Source: CAVRQM01 sp963732775 (GTDB lineage: Bacteria; Pseudomonadota; Alphaproteobacteria; Acetobacterales; Acetobacteraceae). Taken from it: a stretch of DNA of 64,000 bases. A program made the position numbers and the translations under genes. The notes beneath the pieces were generated by a model. That model was not told the DNA's origin, searched no databases, and was given only the letters and a program-made list of their open reading frames with translations. Where the stretch lies: contig CAVTAR010000001.1 in NCBI GenBank assembly GCA_963732775.1, positions 1,426,001 through 1,490,000 on the forward strand, read 5' to 3'. This document shows positions 25,367-33,496 of the stretch, one piece after another. How positions within the stretch are numbered: the first letter of the stretch is position 1; every line of letters starts with the position of its first letter.

Positions 25367-25708
25367 ATGCCCGAACGCCCGCGTTTCTTCGACGACCTGG
25401 CCGGGGTCGCCGGTGGCGCGATGTCCGCGCTCTCCGGCCTGCGCGACGAGGCCGAGTCGATCGCCCGGGCCCGCGTCGACGAGGCAGTGCGCGCGCTGAA
25501 CCTGGTGCGGCGCGACGAACTGGATGCGGCCGAGCAGATGGCCGCGCGCGCGCGCGCCGGGCAGGAGGCGGCGCAGGAGCGGCTCGACGCGGCACTGGCC
25601 CGGCTTGCGGCTCTCGAGGGTCGCGTGGCGGTTCTGGAGGCGGCCCGCGCCGCACCCCCAGCCTCTCCCCCCGCCGCGTCGGGTGGCGGTCCGGGCATGG
25701 TCGCGTGA
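25367..25708 (+). CDS. ubiK: ubiquinone biosynthesis accessory factor UbiK (BMFP/YqiC family)
   Basis: A 113-residue protein. Residues ~1-45 form an amphipathic helix (FFDDLAGVAGGAMSALSGL) and 45-90 a coiled coil (LVRRDELDAAEQMAARARAG, LDAALARLAALEGRVAVLE), the standard BMFP layout. The C-terminus is a disordered Pro/Ala tail. UbiK interacts with the UbiJ-UbiB assembly for aerobic ubiquinone synthesis and also binds membranes. A perfect AGGAGG sits six bases before the second ATG at 25367, so that start is preferred over the one at 25361. It is divergent from hldD. Confidence 0.85.
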   Translation: MPERPRFFDDLAGVAGGAMSALSGLRDEAESIARARVDEAVRALNLVRRDELDAAEQMAARARAGQEAAQERLDAALARLAALEGRVAVLEAARAAPPASPPAASGGGPGMVA

Positions 25709-25901
25709 CATCACGTTGCCGCGGGCGGCTCAGACAGCGTATGAACAGTGCAGGTCGCCTCTTGCGGCGCGGAAACGGCGCCCGCTAGGCTTGATTTCGG
25801 GGGCGAGTGGAATCCGCGCCCCACCAGACCCTCGACCCTCGCTCGACCCGGGTCGCAGCATGGCCCAGGTCGCCGGCCTTCCTCGTGACGGGAGCCCCCG
25901 C

Positions 25902-26405
25902 ATGTCGGCCCACCTCAGCCCGCGCTTCGACCGTGCCGCCAATCCGCTCGACATGATGGAGCAGATCGCGTCGGCCAATGACTGGCACTTCGACCGCCGC
26001 AACGACCAGGAGATGGCGGCCGAGGCGCCGGGCAAATGGTGCGACTATGGCCTCTACTTCTCGTGGTCGAGCGAGATCAGTGCCATGCAGTTCACCTGCG
26101 CTTTCGACCTCAAGGTGCCGGAGCGCCGCCGCGCCGCCCTCTACGAGCTGCTGGCGCGCGCCAACGAGCGGCTGTGGATCGGGCATTTCGGCATGGACGC
26201 CGACGAGGGCATGCCGCTGTTCCGCCACTCGGTGCTGCTGCGCGGCGCCCCGGGGGCCTCGGCGGAAAGCCTGGAGGACATGGTGGACATCGCCATCACC
26301 GAGTGCGAGCGGTTCTTCCCGGCATTCCAGTTCGTGCTCTGGGGCGGCAAGACCCCGGCCGAGGCGATGGAGGCGGCGATGCTGGAGTGCGCGGGCGAGG
26401 CGTAA
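25902..26405 (+). CDS. YbjN domain-containing protein
   Basis: A 167-residue protein with an acidic alpha/beta fold: NPLDMMEQIASANDWHFDRR, WCDYGLYFSWSSEISAMQFT, RRAALYELLARANERLWIGH, RHSVLLRGA and ITECERFFPAFQFVLWGGKT. This matches the YbjN family, which resembles type III secretion chaperones in fold. E. coli YbjN affects motility and stress responses. In alphaproteobacteria the gene is often just upstream of proC, as here (32 bases), so the two are probably co-transcribed. An upstream in-frame ATG at 25860 is possible. Confidence 0.85.
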   Translation: MSAHLSPRFDRAANPLDMMEQIASANDWHFDRRNDQEMAAEAPGKWCDYGLYFSWSSEISAMQFTCAFDLKVPERRRAALYELLARANERLWIGHFGMDADEGMPLFRHSVLLRGAPGASAESLEDMVDIAITECERFFPAFQFVLWGGKTPAEAMEAAMLECAGEA

Positions 26406-26437
26406 CCCGCGTCCCTCGACTCCGGCCAGGCCGGTCA

Positions 26438-27229
26438 GTGGCGCTCCCCGCTATCTTGCTGGTGGGCTTCGGTCGGATGGCCGGCGCCATGGCGGCGGGT
26501 TGGCGCGAGCGGGGCATGGCCCGCTCGTTCGCGGTCGACCCGGCGATGCCGCCCACCCTTGGTCCGGAGATCACCGTGATTGCCGACCCGGCGCAGCTGC
26601 CCGGCGATTTCGCGCCCGCCTGCGTGGTGCTCGCGGTGAAGCCGCAATCGGCCAGCGCGGCGCTGCCGGCCTATCAGCGGTTCGCCGGCTCGGCGGTGTT
26701 CCTCTCCATCATGGCCGGCCGCACCCTCGCGGGGCTGTCCACGACCTTGGGCCACGACGCGGCCATCGTGCGCGCGATGCCGAATACGCCGGCCGCCATC
26801 CGCCAGGGCATTACCGTCGCCTGCGCCGGTCCTGGCGTGTCGGCCGGCCAGCGCGCGCTCTGCGACGACCTGCTGGCCGCGATCGGCGTCGTGGCCTGGG
26901 TCGATGACGAGGCTTTGCTCGATGCCGTGACCGCGGTCTCGGGCGGTGGACCGGCATACGTGTTCCTGCTTGCCGAACTGCTGGAGCGCGCCGCCGTGGA
27001 ACAGGGCATCCCGCCCGACCTCGCCCGCCTGCTGGCCCGCCACACCGTCTCCGGCAGCGGTGCGTTGCTGGCGACCAGCGCCGAGGACGCGGCGGCCATG
27101 CGCCGCGCTGTGACCAGCCCCGGGGGCACCACCGAGCAGGCCGTCGCGGTGCTGGCCGAAGCCTGGCCCGACGCGGTCTCGCGCGCCATCGCGGCGGCGA
27201 CGCGCCGGTCACGCGCGCTGGCGGGCTGA
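26438..27229 (+). CDS. proC: pyrroline-5-carboxylate reductase
   Basis: A 263-residue NAD(P)H-dependent enzyme that makes L-proline from 1-pyrroline-5-carboxylate. It begins (GTG) ALPAILLVGFGRMAGAMAAG, the dinucleotide-binding Rossmann loop. It then shows CVVLAVKPQSASAALPAY, IMAGRTLAGL, VRAMPNTPAAIRQGIT and the C-terminal dimerisation signature SGGGPAYVFLLAELLERAAV, ending VTSPGGTTEQAVAVL. Length fits the family. The GTG start gives the complete Rossmann strand; later ATGs would remove it. Confidence 0.93.
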   Translation: MALPAILLVGFGRMAGAMAAGWRERGMARSFAVDPAMPPTLGPEITVIADPAQLPGDFAPACVVLAVKPQSASAALPAYQRFAGSAVFLSIMAGRTLAGLSTTLGHDAAIVRAMPNTPAAIRQGITVACAGPGVSAGQRALCDDLLAAIGVVAWVDDEALLDAVTAVSGGGPAYVFLLAELLERAAVEQGIPPDLARLLARHTVSGSGALLATSAEDAAAMRRAVTSPGGTTEQAVAVLAEAWPDAVSRAIAAATRRSRALAG

Positions 27230-27259
27230 CATCGCCGCCAAGCGAGCTATATCGATGCC

Positions 27260-27928
27260 ATGGACGATGCCGAGTTCGACCGCGCGCTGGTGACGGCGGC
27301 CTTCACGTTGGCCGCTGACCGTGGCTGGCCGGAGGTGAGCGTCGTCGAAGCGGCGCGCGCGGCAGACCTGCCGCTGGACCGGGTGCGGGCGCGTTTCGTC
27401 GGGCGCGACGGCATCCTCGGCCGGTTCGGGCGCATTGCCGACATGGCGGCACTGGCGCCCGCGGCCTCGGAGGGCACGCCACGCGACCGGTTGTTCGACC
27501 TGGTGATGCGCCGCGTCGACGTGCTGCAGGCGCACCGGGGCGGGGTGCTGGCGCTGCGCACCTACCTGCCGACGCGGCCGGCGCTGGCGGCGATGCTTTA
27601 TGCGGCCACGCTGGCCAGCATGGCGTGGCTGCTCGGGGCTGCCGGCATTTCCACGCGAGGCTGGCGGGGCGGCCTGCGGGTGCATGGGCTGGCGGCGATC
27701 TGGCTTGCCACGCTGCGCGCGTGGGAACGCGACGAGAGCGAGGATCTGTCGGCGACCATGGCGGCACTCGACCGCGGCCTGGATCGCGCCGTGCGCGCCG
27801 AGGGCTGGATCGGCGCCCAACCGGCCGAGCCGATCGCGGCCGCCGCCGAACCAACGCCCGCGCCGATGTCTGGGATGTCGGCCATCGCGCCGGTGTTGCC
27901 GGAAATTCCCGCCCCTCCGGCCAGCTAG
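27260..27928 (+). CDS. TetR-like helix-turn-helix protein
   Basis: A 222-residue protein. An N-terminal TetR-type HTH is visible (ALVTAAFTLAADRGWPEVSV, then EAARAADLPLDRVRARFVGR). The ligand-type helical domain follows: DRLFDLVMRRVDVLQAHRGG, VLALRTYLPTRPALAAMLYA, and a tail rich in Ala/Pro from ~190. The DLVMRRVDVLQAHR region resembles the COQ9/TetR-like proteins of alphaproteobacteria. It lies between proC and a phasin gene. A role in PHA or ubiquinone metabolism is only a guess. Confidence 0.75.
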   Translation: MDDAEFDRALVTAAFTLAADRGWPEVSVVEAARAADLPLDRVRARFVGRDGILGRFGRIADMAALAPAASEGTPRDRLFDLVMRRVDVLQAHRGGVLALRTYLPTRPALAAMLYAATLASMAWLLGAAGISTRGWRGGLRVHGLAAIWLATLRAWERDESEDLSATMAALDRGLDRAVRAEGWIGAQPAEPIAAAAEPTPAPMSGMSAIAPVLPEIPAPPAS

Positions 27929-27995
27929 CGCGCGACTTTTCGCGCGCGCGCGATGCGTGCATAGAGGCGCTCCGATCCAGGATGGAGCGTTTGTC

Positions 27996-28490
27996 ATGCC
28001 CAGTGAGCCTTCCGCCGCCCCCTTCGCGCAGGCAATGACCGCCGCGATGACCCAGGCACAGTCGGCGTTCGACGAGTTCACCCGCATGTTCTCCACTGTA
28101 CGGATGCCTGCCGTGCCCGACAGCGAAGCGCTGCTCGCCGCGCACAAGCGCAACATCGAGGCGCTGACCCAGGCTAACCGCGTCGCCATGGAGGGCGCGC
28201 AGGCCGTGGCTCGCCGGCACATGGAGATCATGCAGCAATCGCTCGCCGAACTCGGCGAGAACATGCGCACGCTGACGGTGGCGCAGGCGCCGCAGGAGCG
28301 CGCCTCGACGCAGGCCGAGCTGCTGCGCCGGGCCTATGAGCGGGCGGTGGCGAACACCCAGGAACTGGCCGGGCTGATCCAGGGCGCGAACAACGAGGCG
28401 ATCGGCCTGCTCAACCACCGCGTGACCGAGGCGATGGCAGAGATGAAGGCGCTGACGCACCAGGCCGGGACGGCCAAGCCGGCCACCTAG
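27996..28490 (+). CDS. phasin family protein
   Basis: A 164-residue, almost entirely helical protein (MTAAMTQAQSAFDEFTRMF, RNIEALTQANRVAMEGAQAV, RAYERAVANTQELAGLIQGA). It matches the Phasin_2 pattern of proteins that coat polyhydroxyalkanoate granules and limit their size. The residues EALTQANRVAMEGAQAVARR are the usual core. There is no signal peptide. The ATG at 27996 is preceded by GGATGGAG. A PHA pathway gene (phaB-like) occurs at 49.8 kb, supporting PHA storage in this organism. Confidence 0.88.
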   Translation: MPSEPSAAPFAQAMTAAMTQAQSAFDEFTRMFSTVRMPAVPDSEALLAAHKRNIEALTQANRVAMEGAQAVARRHMEIMQQSLAELGENMRTLTVAQAPQERASTQAELLRRAYERAVANTQELAGLIQGANNEAIGLLNHRVTEAMAEMKALTHQAGTAKPAT

Positions 28491-28503
28491 CGAGGCGAGC
28501 TCG

Positions 28504-29856
28504 CTAGACCGGCAGCACCAGCCGCGCGCGAAGGCCGCCGAGCGGGGAGTCTTCCAGCAGGATGTCCCCGCCATGCGCGCGCACGATGTCCCGCGCGATG
28601 GTCAGGCCGAGGCCGGTGCCGCCCTCGGCGCTGGTGGCGAACGCGCGGAACACACCCTCGCGCCGCTCCGGCGGGATGCCGGGGCCGTCGTCGTCGATCG
28701 TCACCTGCACCAGCCGCGCGCCCGAGGGCTGGGCGCTCAGCACGATCTTGCCGGCGTGGCGGCGCGCGTTGTCGACCAGGTTGGTCAGCGCGCGCCGTAC
28801 CGCATCGGCCCGCAGCTTCAGCACCAGGGCCGGGGGCGTCGCGACCTCCACCCGCGCGCCGCCCCGGTTTGCCGCCGCGGCAACCTCGCCCAGCATGGCA
28901 GCGAGGTCGGTGGGCCGCGCCTGCTCCGCACCCTCGCCACGCGCGAAGGCGAGGTAGCCGTCGACCATGCGGTCCATCTCGGCCACGTCGTCGGTCATGC
29001 CGGCGACGTCCGCCGCCGCTGCCGCCTCGGCGGGGATCATCGCGAGCGCCAGCCGCAGCCGGGTCAGCGGCGTGCGCAGGTCGTGCGAGACGCCGGCCAG
29101 CATTTCCGTGCGCTGCTGCAGGAAACGGCGGATGCGCTCCTGCATGCGGTTAAAGGCGGTCGCCGCCTGCCGCACCTCCGAGGCGCCTTCTGGGCGGATC
29201 GGACCCTGGTCGCGGCCCATGCCGAACGCCTCGGCCGCCGCCGCGAGCCGGCGGATGGCGCGCACCTGCGTGCGCAGGAACAGGGCAGCGATGCCGAACA
29301 GCAGGAGCGCGGTCCCGGCGAGCCACACCACGAACAGCACCAGCGTGCCGGTGTAGAGTCGCTTGCGCGGCACGTCGATCACCAGCACCGCGTCGTCGAG
29401 CTCCACCCGGACGCGGACCACCTGGGGGTCGGCGGCGAAATCGAGCACGAATGGGCGCCCCACCTGCTCGCGCATCGCCGCGGCGAAGTCGTCGTCCACC
29501 GTGTCGAACGGGGCAAAGCGACGCCGCTCCCACGCCGCGGCGGCAGGCAGGCGGGCGCCCAGCTCCAGGTGCAGCACGAAGCCGAAATCGTCGCCGGCGC
29601 GGCGCAGCACCCAGGCGCGGTCGTCCTGACGCGGGAAGCGGCTCAGCAGGTCGATGGTGGCGGCGATCTCGCCAGCCACCGCGCCGGTGAAGCGACGCGA
29701 GACGATGTTGAGATGGTTGCCGCTGAAGACCTGCACGGCGACGGCGAGCGTCACGACCAGCGGCACCAAGACAATCAGCAGGCTGCGACCCAGCAGCGAA
29801 CGCGGCAGCAGCTTCTTGACCAGCCGGCTCTGCGGCGGCAGCGGAATGCGCACCAT
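28504..29856 (-). CDS. sensor histidine kinase (EnvZ-like)
   Basis: A 450-residue inner-membrane kinase. It has TM1 (~LLIVLVPLVVTLAVAVQVF), a ~120-residue periplasmic sensor domain, TM2 (LVLFVVWLAGTALLLFGIAA), HAMP, then HisKA with the phospho-His in LAGVSHDLRTPLTRLRLALA. The ATPase domain shows N box LTNLVDNARRHAG, G1 IDDDGPGIPPERRE and G2 GGTGLGLTIARDIVRAHGG. This is the EnvZ layout, including the short HDLRTPLTRLRL X-region. No response regulator is adjacent. The nearest unpaired OmpR-type regulator is PetR at 16.8 kb, a plausible but unproven partner. It is convergent with the phasin gene. Confidence 0.9.
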   Translation of the reverse strand: MVRIPLPPQSRLVKKLLPRSLLGRSLLIVLVPLVVTLAVAVQVFSGNHLNIVSRRFTGAVAGEIAATIDLLSRFPRQDDRAWVLRRAGDDFGFVLHLELGARLPAAAAWERRRFAPFDTVDDDFAAAMREQVGRPFVLDFAADPQVVRVRVELDDAVLVIDVPRKRLYTGTLVLFVVWLAGTALLLFGIAALFLRTQVRAIRRLAAAAEAFGMGRDQGPIRPEGASEVRQAATAFNRMQERIRRFLQQRTEMLAGVSHDLRTPLTRLRLALAMIPAEAAAAADVAGMTDDVAEMDRMVDGYLAFARGEGAEQARPTDLAAMLGEVAAAANRGGARVEVATPPALVLKLRADAVRRALTNLVDNARRHAGKIVLSAQPSGARLVQVTIDDDGPGIPPERREGVFRAFATSAEGGTGLGLTIARDIVRAHGGDILLEDSPLGGLRARLVLPV

Positions 29857-29958
29857 GGACCCTGGTTGCGATGCCGCCGGCTTGCGCGTCAAGCCGAACC
29901 CCTTCTGGCGCGATGATGCCGGACCATGTTGGAGGAGCGGTCGGGAGCGGTGAGAGCC

Positions 29959-30507
29959 ATGCGGAACGTCGGATGGGTGTGGGTGGCGCTCGCGTTGGCC
30001 GCGTCACCGGCGGCGGCGGACCAGAAGGATCCGCGGCTCGGGTCGCTGTTCGCAGCCTTGGGCGCTGCCGGCAGCGACGCGGCGGCGGCGCCGATCGAGG
30101 CGGACATCTGGGCGGCCTGGCTGCATTCCGACGACCCGCACGTGACCGACCTGATGGCCCAAGGTGCCGCGAGCCTGAACACCGGCGACTTCGCCCATGC
30201 GCTCGAGGCGTTCGACGCGGTGGTGGCGGCGGCACCAGACTTCGCCGAAGGCTGGAACAAGCGCGCTACCACGTTATTTCTGCTGGGCCGGGTGGCGGAC
30301 TCGATCGCCGACATCGACCGCGTGCTGGCGCTGGAGCCGCGGCATTTCGGCGCGCTGTCCGGGCTCGGGCTGTGCCGGGCGGGGCAGCACGACGACAAGG
30401 CGGCACTCGATGCGTTCGGGCGGGCGCTGAAGGTCGATCCCTACCTGCCGGGTGCGCGGGAGAATTACGAGGCGTTGAAGAAGCAGGTGGAAGGCGAGCA
30501 GATCTGA
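29959..30507 (+). CDS. tetratricopeptide-repeat periplasmic protein
   Basis: A 182-residue exported protein. The signal peptide MRNVGWVWVALALAASPAAA supports the start at 29959; an ATG at 29926 would add 11 residues. The C-terminal half contains about three TPR units: QGAASLNTGDFAHALEAFDA, EGWNKRATTLFLLGRVADSI and LSGLGLCRAGQHDDKAALDA. The N-terminal half has LGSLFAALGAAGSDAAAAPI followed by an acidic helix (EADIWAAWLHSDDPHV). This is a common alphaproteobacterial TPR protein of unknown partner. Its stop overlaps the start of epmA. Confidence 0.8.
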   Translation: MRNVGWVWVALALAASPAAADQKDPRLGSLFAALGAAGSDAAAAPIEADIWAAWLHSDDPHVTDLMAQGAASLNTGDFAHALEAFDAVVAAAPDFAEGWNKRATTLFLLGRVADSIADIDRVLALEPRHFGALSGLGLCRAGQHDDKAALDAFGRALKVDPYLPGARENYEALKKQVEGEQI

Positions 30508-31484
30508 CCGACGACCTTGCCGCCCGGCTGCCCGCGCTGCGTCGCCGGGCGCGCCTCGCCGCCGCCGTGCGCGCCTTCTTCGACGCACGCGGGTATGTCG
30601 AGGTCGAGACTCCCTACGCCGTGGCCACGCCCGGCGACGAAGTGCATCTGCGCGGCTTTGCCACCGAGCATGTCCGCCCGACCGGCGAGCGGCGCAAGCT
30701 CTGGCTGCACACCAGCCCCGAGTTCGCCATGAAGCGCCTGGTGGCCGGGGGTGCGGGACGGGTGTTCCAGCTCGCCCGGGTGTGGCGCAACGAGGAGCAT
30801 TCCGACCTCCACGCGCCGGAGTTCACCATGCTGGAATGGTATTGTCCGGGTGGCACGCTGGCAGACCTGATGGACGAGACCGAGGCCCTGCTGCGCGCGG
30901 TGCTGCCGCCGGTCGTCGTGGCGGCTCCCGGCCCGCTCGACCTCGAGCAGTTCGAGCGTCTCACCGTGGCCGAGGCGTTCCGCCGGTTCGTCGGCGCCGA
31001 CCTCCTGGGCACCGCCGACGACGCGCCCGCCCTGGCCGCGCAAGCCGGCGAGCCGCTGCGCGCCGGCGAGAGCTGGGAGGACCTGTTCTTCCGCCTGCTG
31101 CTCGCCAAAATCGAGCCGAACATCGGTCGGCAGCAACCCACGTTCCTCACGCACTGGCCGGCGGCACAGGCCGCTCTGGCCCGGCGCGATCCGCAGGACC
31201 CGCGCGTCGCCCTGCGCTTCGAGCTGTTCGCCGGCGGCATGGAACTCGGCAACGCGTTCGAGGAACTGACCGATGCCGCCGAGCAGCGCGCCCGTTTCGT
31301 GGCCGACCGCGCCCGCCGCCACGCGCTGTACGGTGGTCCGGACTGGCCGATGGACGAGGATTTCCTGGCCGCGCTGGCGCACCTGCCGCCCTGTGCGGGC
31401 ATCGCCATGGGGTTCGACCGCCTCGCCATGCTCGCGGCCGGTGTCGGGCGGATCGACCAGGTGCTATGGCTGCCGCCGCCGTGA
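30504..31484 (+). CDS. epmA: elongation factor P--(R)-beta-lysine ligase (EpmA/PoxA/GenX)
   Basis: A ~326-residue class II aminoacyl-tRNA-synthetase-like enzyme that attaches beta-lysine to EF-P. It has the catalytic domain only, without the anticodon-binding domain of LysS. Motif 1 is RGYVEVETPYAV, motif 2 is FQLARVWRNEEHSDLHAPEF (MLEWY follows), and motif 3 is GIAMGFDRLAML. GGMELGNAFEEL lies between. The frame opens at a CTG (30504) overlapping the TPR stop; no ATG or GTG is available near this point, so the true start is uncertain. The partner lysine 2,3-aminomutase EpmB is not in this window. Confidence 0.88.
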   Translation: MTDDLAARLPALRRRARLAAAVRAFFDARGYVEVETPYAVATPGDEVHLRGFATEHVRPTGERRKLWLHTSPEFAMKRLVAGGAGRVFQLARVWRNEEHSDLHAPEFTMLEWYCPGGTLADLMDETEALLRAVLPPVVVAAPGPLDLEQFERLTVAEAFRRFVGADLLGTADDAPALAAQAGEPLRAGESWEDLFFRLLLAKIEPNIGRQQPTFLTHWPAAQAALARRDPQDPRVALRFELFAGGMELGNAFEELTDAAEQRARFVADRARRHALYGGPDWPMDEDFLAALAHLPPCAGIAMGFDRLAMLAAGVGRIDQVLWLPPP

Positions 31485-31833
31485 GAGGAGCCCTGCTCGC
31501 GTGCTTGCTGCTGGCCGCCTGCGACCCTATGCGTTGCAGCGCCGGCAGGCCGCGCTCGCCGTCTGGGTCGGGCAGAGCGAGGCCGACCTGGTACGCCGCT
31601 TCGGCGTGCCGGCGCGCACCTACGAGGCGGCCGGCCGCCGCTTCCTGGCCTACGACGAGGGCAGCACGCAGATCGTGCCGGCGTTCGAGCCCGGCTATCC
31701 GTATGGCTTCGGGTGGCAAGGCTACGGCGGCGGGTTTCCGTCCGAGGTGGTGCAGCGCGTGTGCGAGACCACGTTCGAGGTCGCCGGCGGCCGGGTCGCT
31801 GGCTACAGCCTGCGCGGCAACGCCTGTGGCTGA
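31481..31833 (+). pseudogene. small lipoprotein, one frameshift
   Basis: The GTG at 31481 overlaps the epmA stop (GTGA) and begins a lipoprotein signal peptide, VRGALLACLLLAAC. Right after the lipidated Cys the frame breaks at the CCC of 31525-31527; one more C gives DPYALQRRQAALAVWVGQSE and a conserved-looking domain (ADLVRRFGVPARTYEAAGRR, FLAYDEGSTQIVP, CETTFEVAGGRVAGYSLRGN). That pattern is common in small alphaproteobacterial lipoproteins. With one base added it is ~117 residues. The homopolymer context suggests sequencing error. Confidence 0.7.
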
Positions 31834-31966
31834 ATCGCCACGGGCACGGCAGCGTCGCCGGACAACGTTACGTCTCAATATCAAGGGGGTGCATCCGAAA
31901 GCGTTGTCGTACGCTATAGCCGAACGTGAGGCCGCGCAGTGCGGCCGGACATCCAGGAATACCAGC

Positions 31967-32581
31967 ATGAACCTTCGCCAGATCGTCCCCGCCGCCGCCG
32001 TGCTCTTGACCGCGTCCGGTTTGCTGGCGGCCTGCCAGACGCCGCAGGCAACCTCGGCCCAGATCGCCGCCAACGCACCGCAGCCGGTGGCGGCGCCGCC
32101 GACCGACCCGATGGTGGGCGGTGCGGCGATGTACCCGACCAAGGATATCGTCGACAATGCCGTGAATTCGCAGGACCACACGACGCTGGTGGCGGCGGTG
32201 AAGGCGGCGGGGCTGGTTGACACGCTGAAGAGCCCCGGCCCGTTCACGGTTTTCGCGCCGACGAACGAGGCGTTCGACCTGCTGCCGAAGGGCACCGTGG
32301 GCAAGCTGGTGAAGCCGGCCATGAAGCCGACGCTGACCAAGATCCTGACCTATCACGTGGTCCCCGGCCGCATCGACTCCGCGGCGCTCGCGCAGCAGAT
32401 CGCGGCCGGCGGCGGCAAGGCGACGCTGACCACCGTCGAGGGCGAGCCGCTGACCGCGACCATGGCCGGCAGCAACATCGAGCTCACCGATGCCAAGGGC
32501 CACACGGCCATGGTGACGATCGCCGACGTCTACCAGAGCAACGGCGTGATCCACGTCATCGACCACGTGCTGATGCCGTGA
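31967..32581 (+). CDS. fasciclin-domain lipoprotein
   Basis: A 204-residue lipoprotein. The signal peptide ends LLAAC (Cys ~23). A linker of ~35 residues leads to one FAS1 domain (~60-204) with NSQDHTTLVAAVKAAGLVDT, the H1 motif GPFTVFAPTNEAFDLLPKGT, LTKILTYHVVPGRI, GEPLTATMAGSNIELTDAKG and the C-terminal SNGVIHVIDHVLMP. FAS1 domains mediate adhesion or polysaccharide binding; bacterial roles are mostly unknown. It is monocistronic in appearance and followed by a long inverted repeat. Confidence 0.9.
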   Translation: MNLRQIVPAAAVLLTASGLLAACQTPQATSAQIAANAPQPVAAPPTDPMVGGAAMYPTKDIVDNAVNSQDHTTLVAAVKAAGLVDTLKSPGPFTVFAPTNEAFDLLPKGTVGKLVKPAMKPTLTKILTYHVVPGRIDSAALAQQIAAGGGKATLTTVEGEPLTATMAGSNIELTDAKGHTAMVTIADVYQSNGVIHVIDHVLMP

Positions 32582-32606
32582 GCCAATAACACCGGCCCGT
32601 CACGCC

Positions 32607-32656
32607 GGCCCCTCATCCCGGCCCTAGCTCGAGGGCGACGGCCGGGACGAGGGGCC
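32607..32656. repeat. long inverted repeat downstream of the fasciclin gene
   Basis: The arms at 32607-32623 and 32640-32656 are 17 bases each with one mismatch, which is a G-T wobble in RNA, and a 16-base loop. Within the loop AGGGC can pair with GCCCT at the inner edge of the left arm, giving an alternative hairpin. No T-run follows. It could act as a terminator or mRNA 3' stabiliser, or be a REP-like element. Confidence 0.55.
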
Positions 32657-32767
32657 AGCTTCGCGGCGCGGAGCCGGGCTCGCTGGACGCGCCGATGCGC
32701 CGTGTCCTTGCCGCCAGGGCGGTGGTCGCGGCACACTGCGTTGCTGCGGCGGCGGAACAGTCCTCGG

Positions 32768-33496
32768 ATGCCCATCCTCTCGACGCACGACCTGGTCCGG
32801 CGCTACGGCGCACTGCTCGTCACCGACCACGTCAGCCTGTCGCTCGGGCAGGGCGAGGCGCTCGGCATCCTGGGTCCGAATGGCGCCGGCAAGACCACGC
32901 TGTTTAACCTCATCGCCGGCACCGTGGCACCAGATGACGGTCGCGTGCTGTTCGACGGACGCGACATCACGCGTGCTCCGGCGCGGGTCCGCTGCCGACT
33001 TGGCATCGCCCGCTCGTTCCAGGTGCCGCATCCCTTCACGGGCTTGACCACGTACGAGAATGTGCTGGTCGGCGCCGCTTTCGGCCGCGGCGCATCCGAG
33101 CGCGCCGCATCGGTGCGGGCGATGGAGGTGCTGGAGCTGACCGGGCTCGCGCGCAAGGCGAACCTGCCCGCCGGCCTGCTCACCCTGCTTGAGCGCAAGC
33201 GCCTCGAATTGGCTCGCGCGCTTGCCACGGACCCGTTGGTGCTGCTGCTGGACGAGATCGCCGGCGGGCTCACCGAGACCGAGTGTCGGGAACTCGTGGC
33301 GACCATCCGCACCATTCGCGCCGGTGGCGTGTCGATCGTCTGGATCGAGCACGTCGTGCAGGCTCTGCTCGCCGTCGTCGATCGCATTGCCGTGATCGAT
33401 TTCGGCCGCAAGGTCGCCGAAGGCGAGCCGCGAGCCGTCATGGCGAGCGCGGAGGTGGCCGAGATCTATCTGGGGCCGGCCGACACCGATGCCTGA
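32768..33496 (+). CDS. livG: ABC transporter ATP-binding protein, LivG type
   Basis: A 242-residue ATPase of the branched-chain amino acid/urea/amide (HAAT) importer family. Walker A is GPNGAGKTTLFNLIAG, the LivG-typical GIARSFQVPHPFTGLTTYEN follows, then a weak signature region (LTLLERKRLELARAL) and Walker B LVLLLDEIAGGL with Glu. The ABC signature LSYG is replaced by LLTL, unusual for the family. The C-terminus carries the LivG extension (AEVAEIYLG). It overlaps livF by eight bases; livG-F-H-M form one operon. Confidence 0.88.
   Translation: MPILSTHDLVRRYGALLVTDHVSLSLGQGEALGILGPNGAGKTTLFNLIAGTVAPDDGRVLFDGRDITRAPARVRCRLGIARSFQVPHPFTGLTTYENVLVGAAFGRGASERAASVRAMEVLELTGLARKANLPAGLLTLLERKRLELARALATDPLVLLLDEIAGGLTETECRELVATIRTIRAGGVSIVWIEHVVQALLAVVDRIAVIDFGRKVAEGEPRAVMASAEVAEIYLGPADTDA

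Noticed and set aside
22604..25708. A 1,034-codon open frame on the plus strand
   Set aside because: It runs antisense through midA, lgt and hldD, which are clearly real, and its translation is His/Arg/Gln-rich as expected from the complement of GC-rich genes. Only its last 113 codons are genuine (ubiK).
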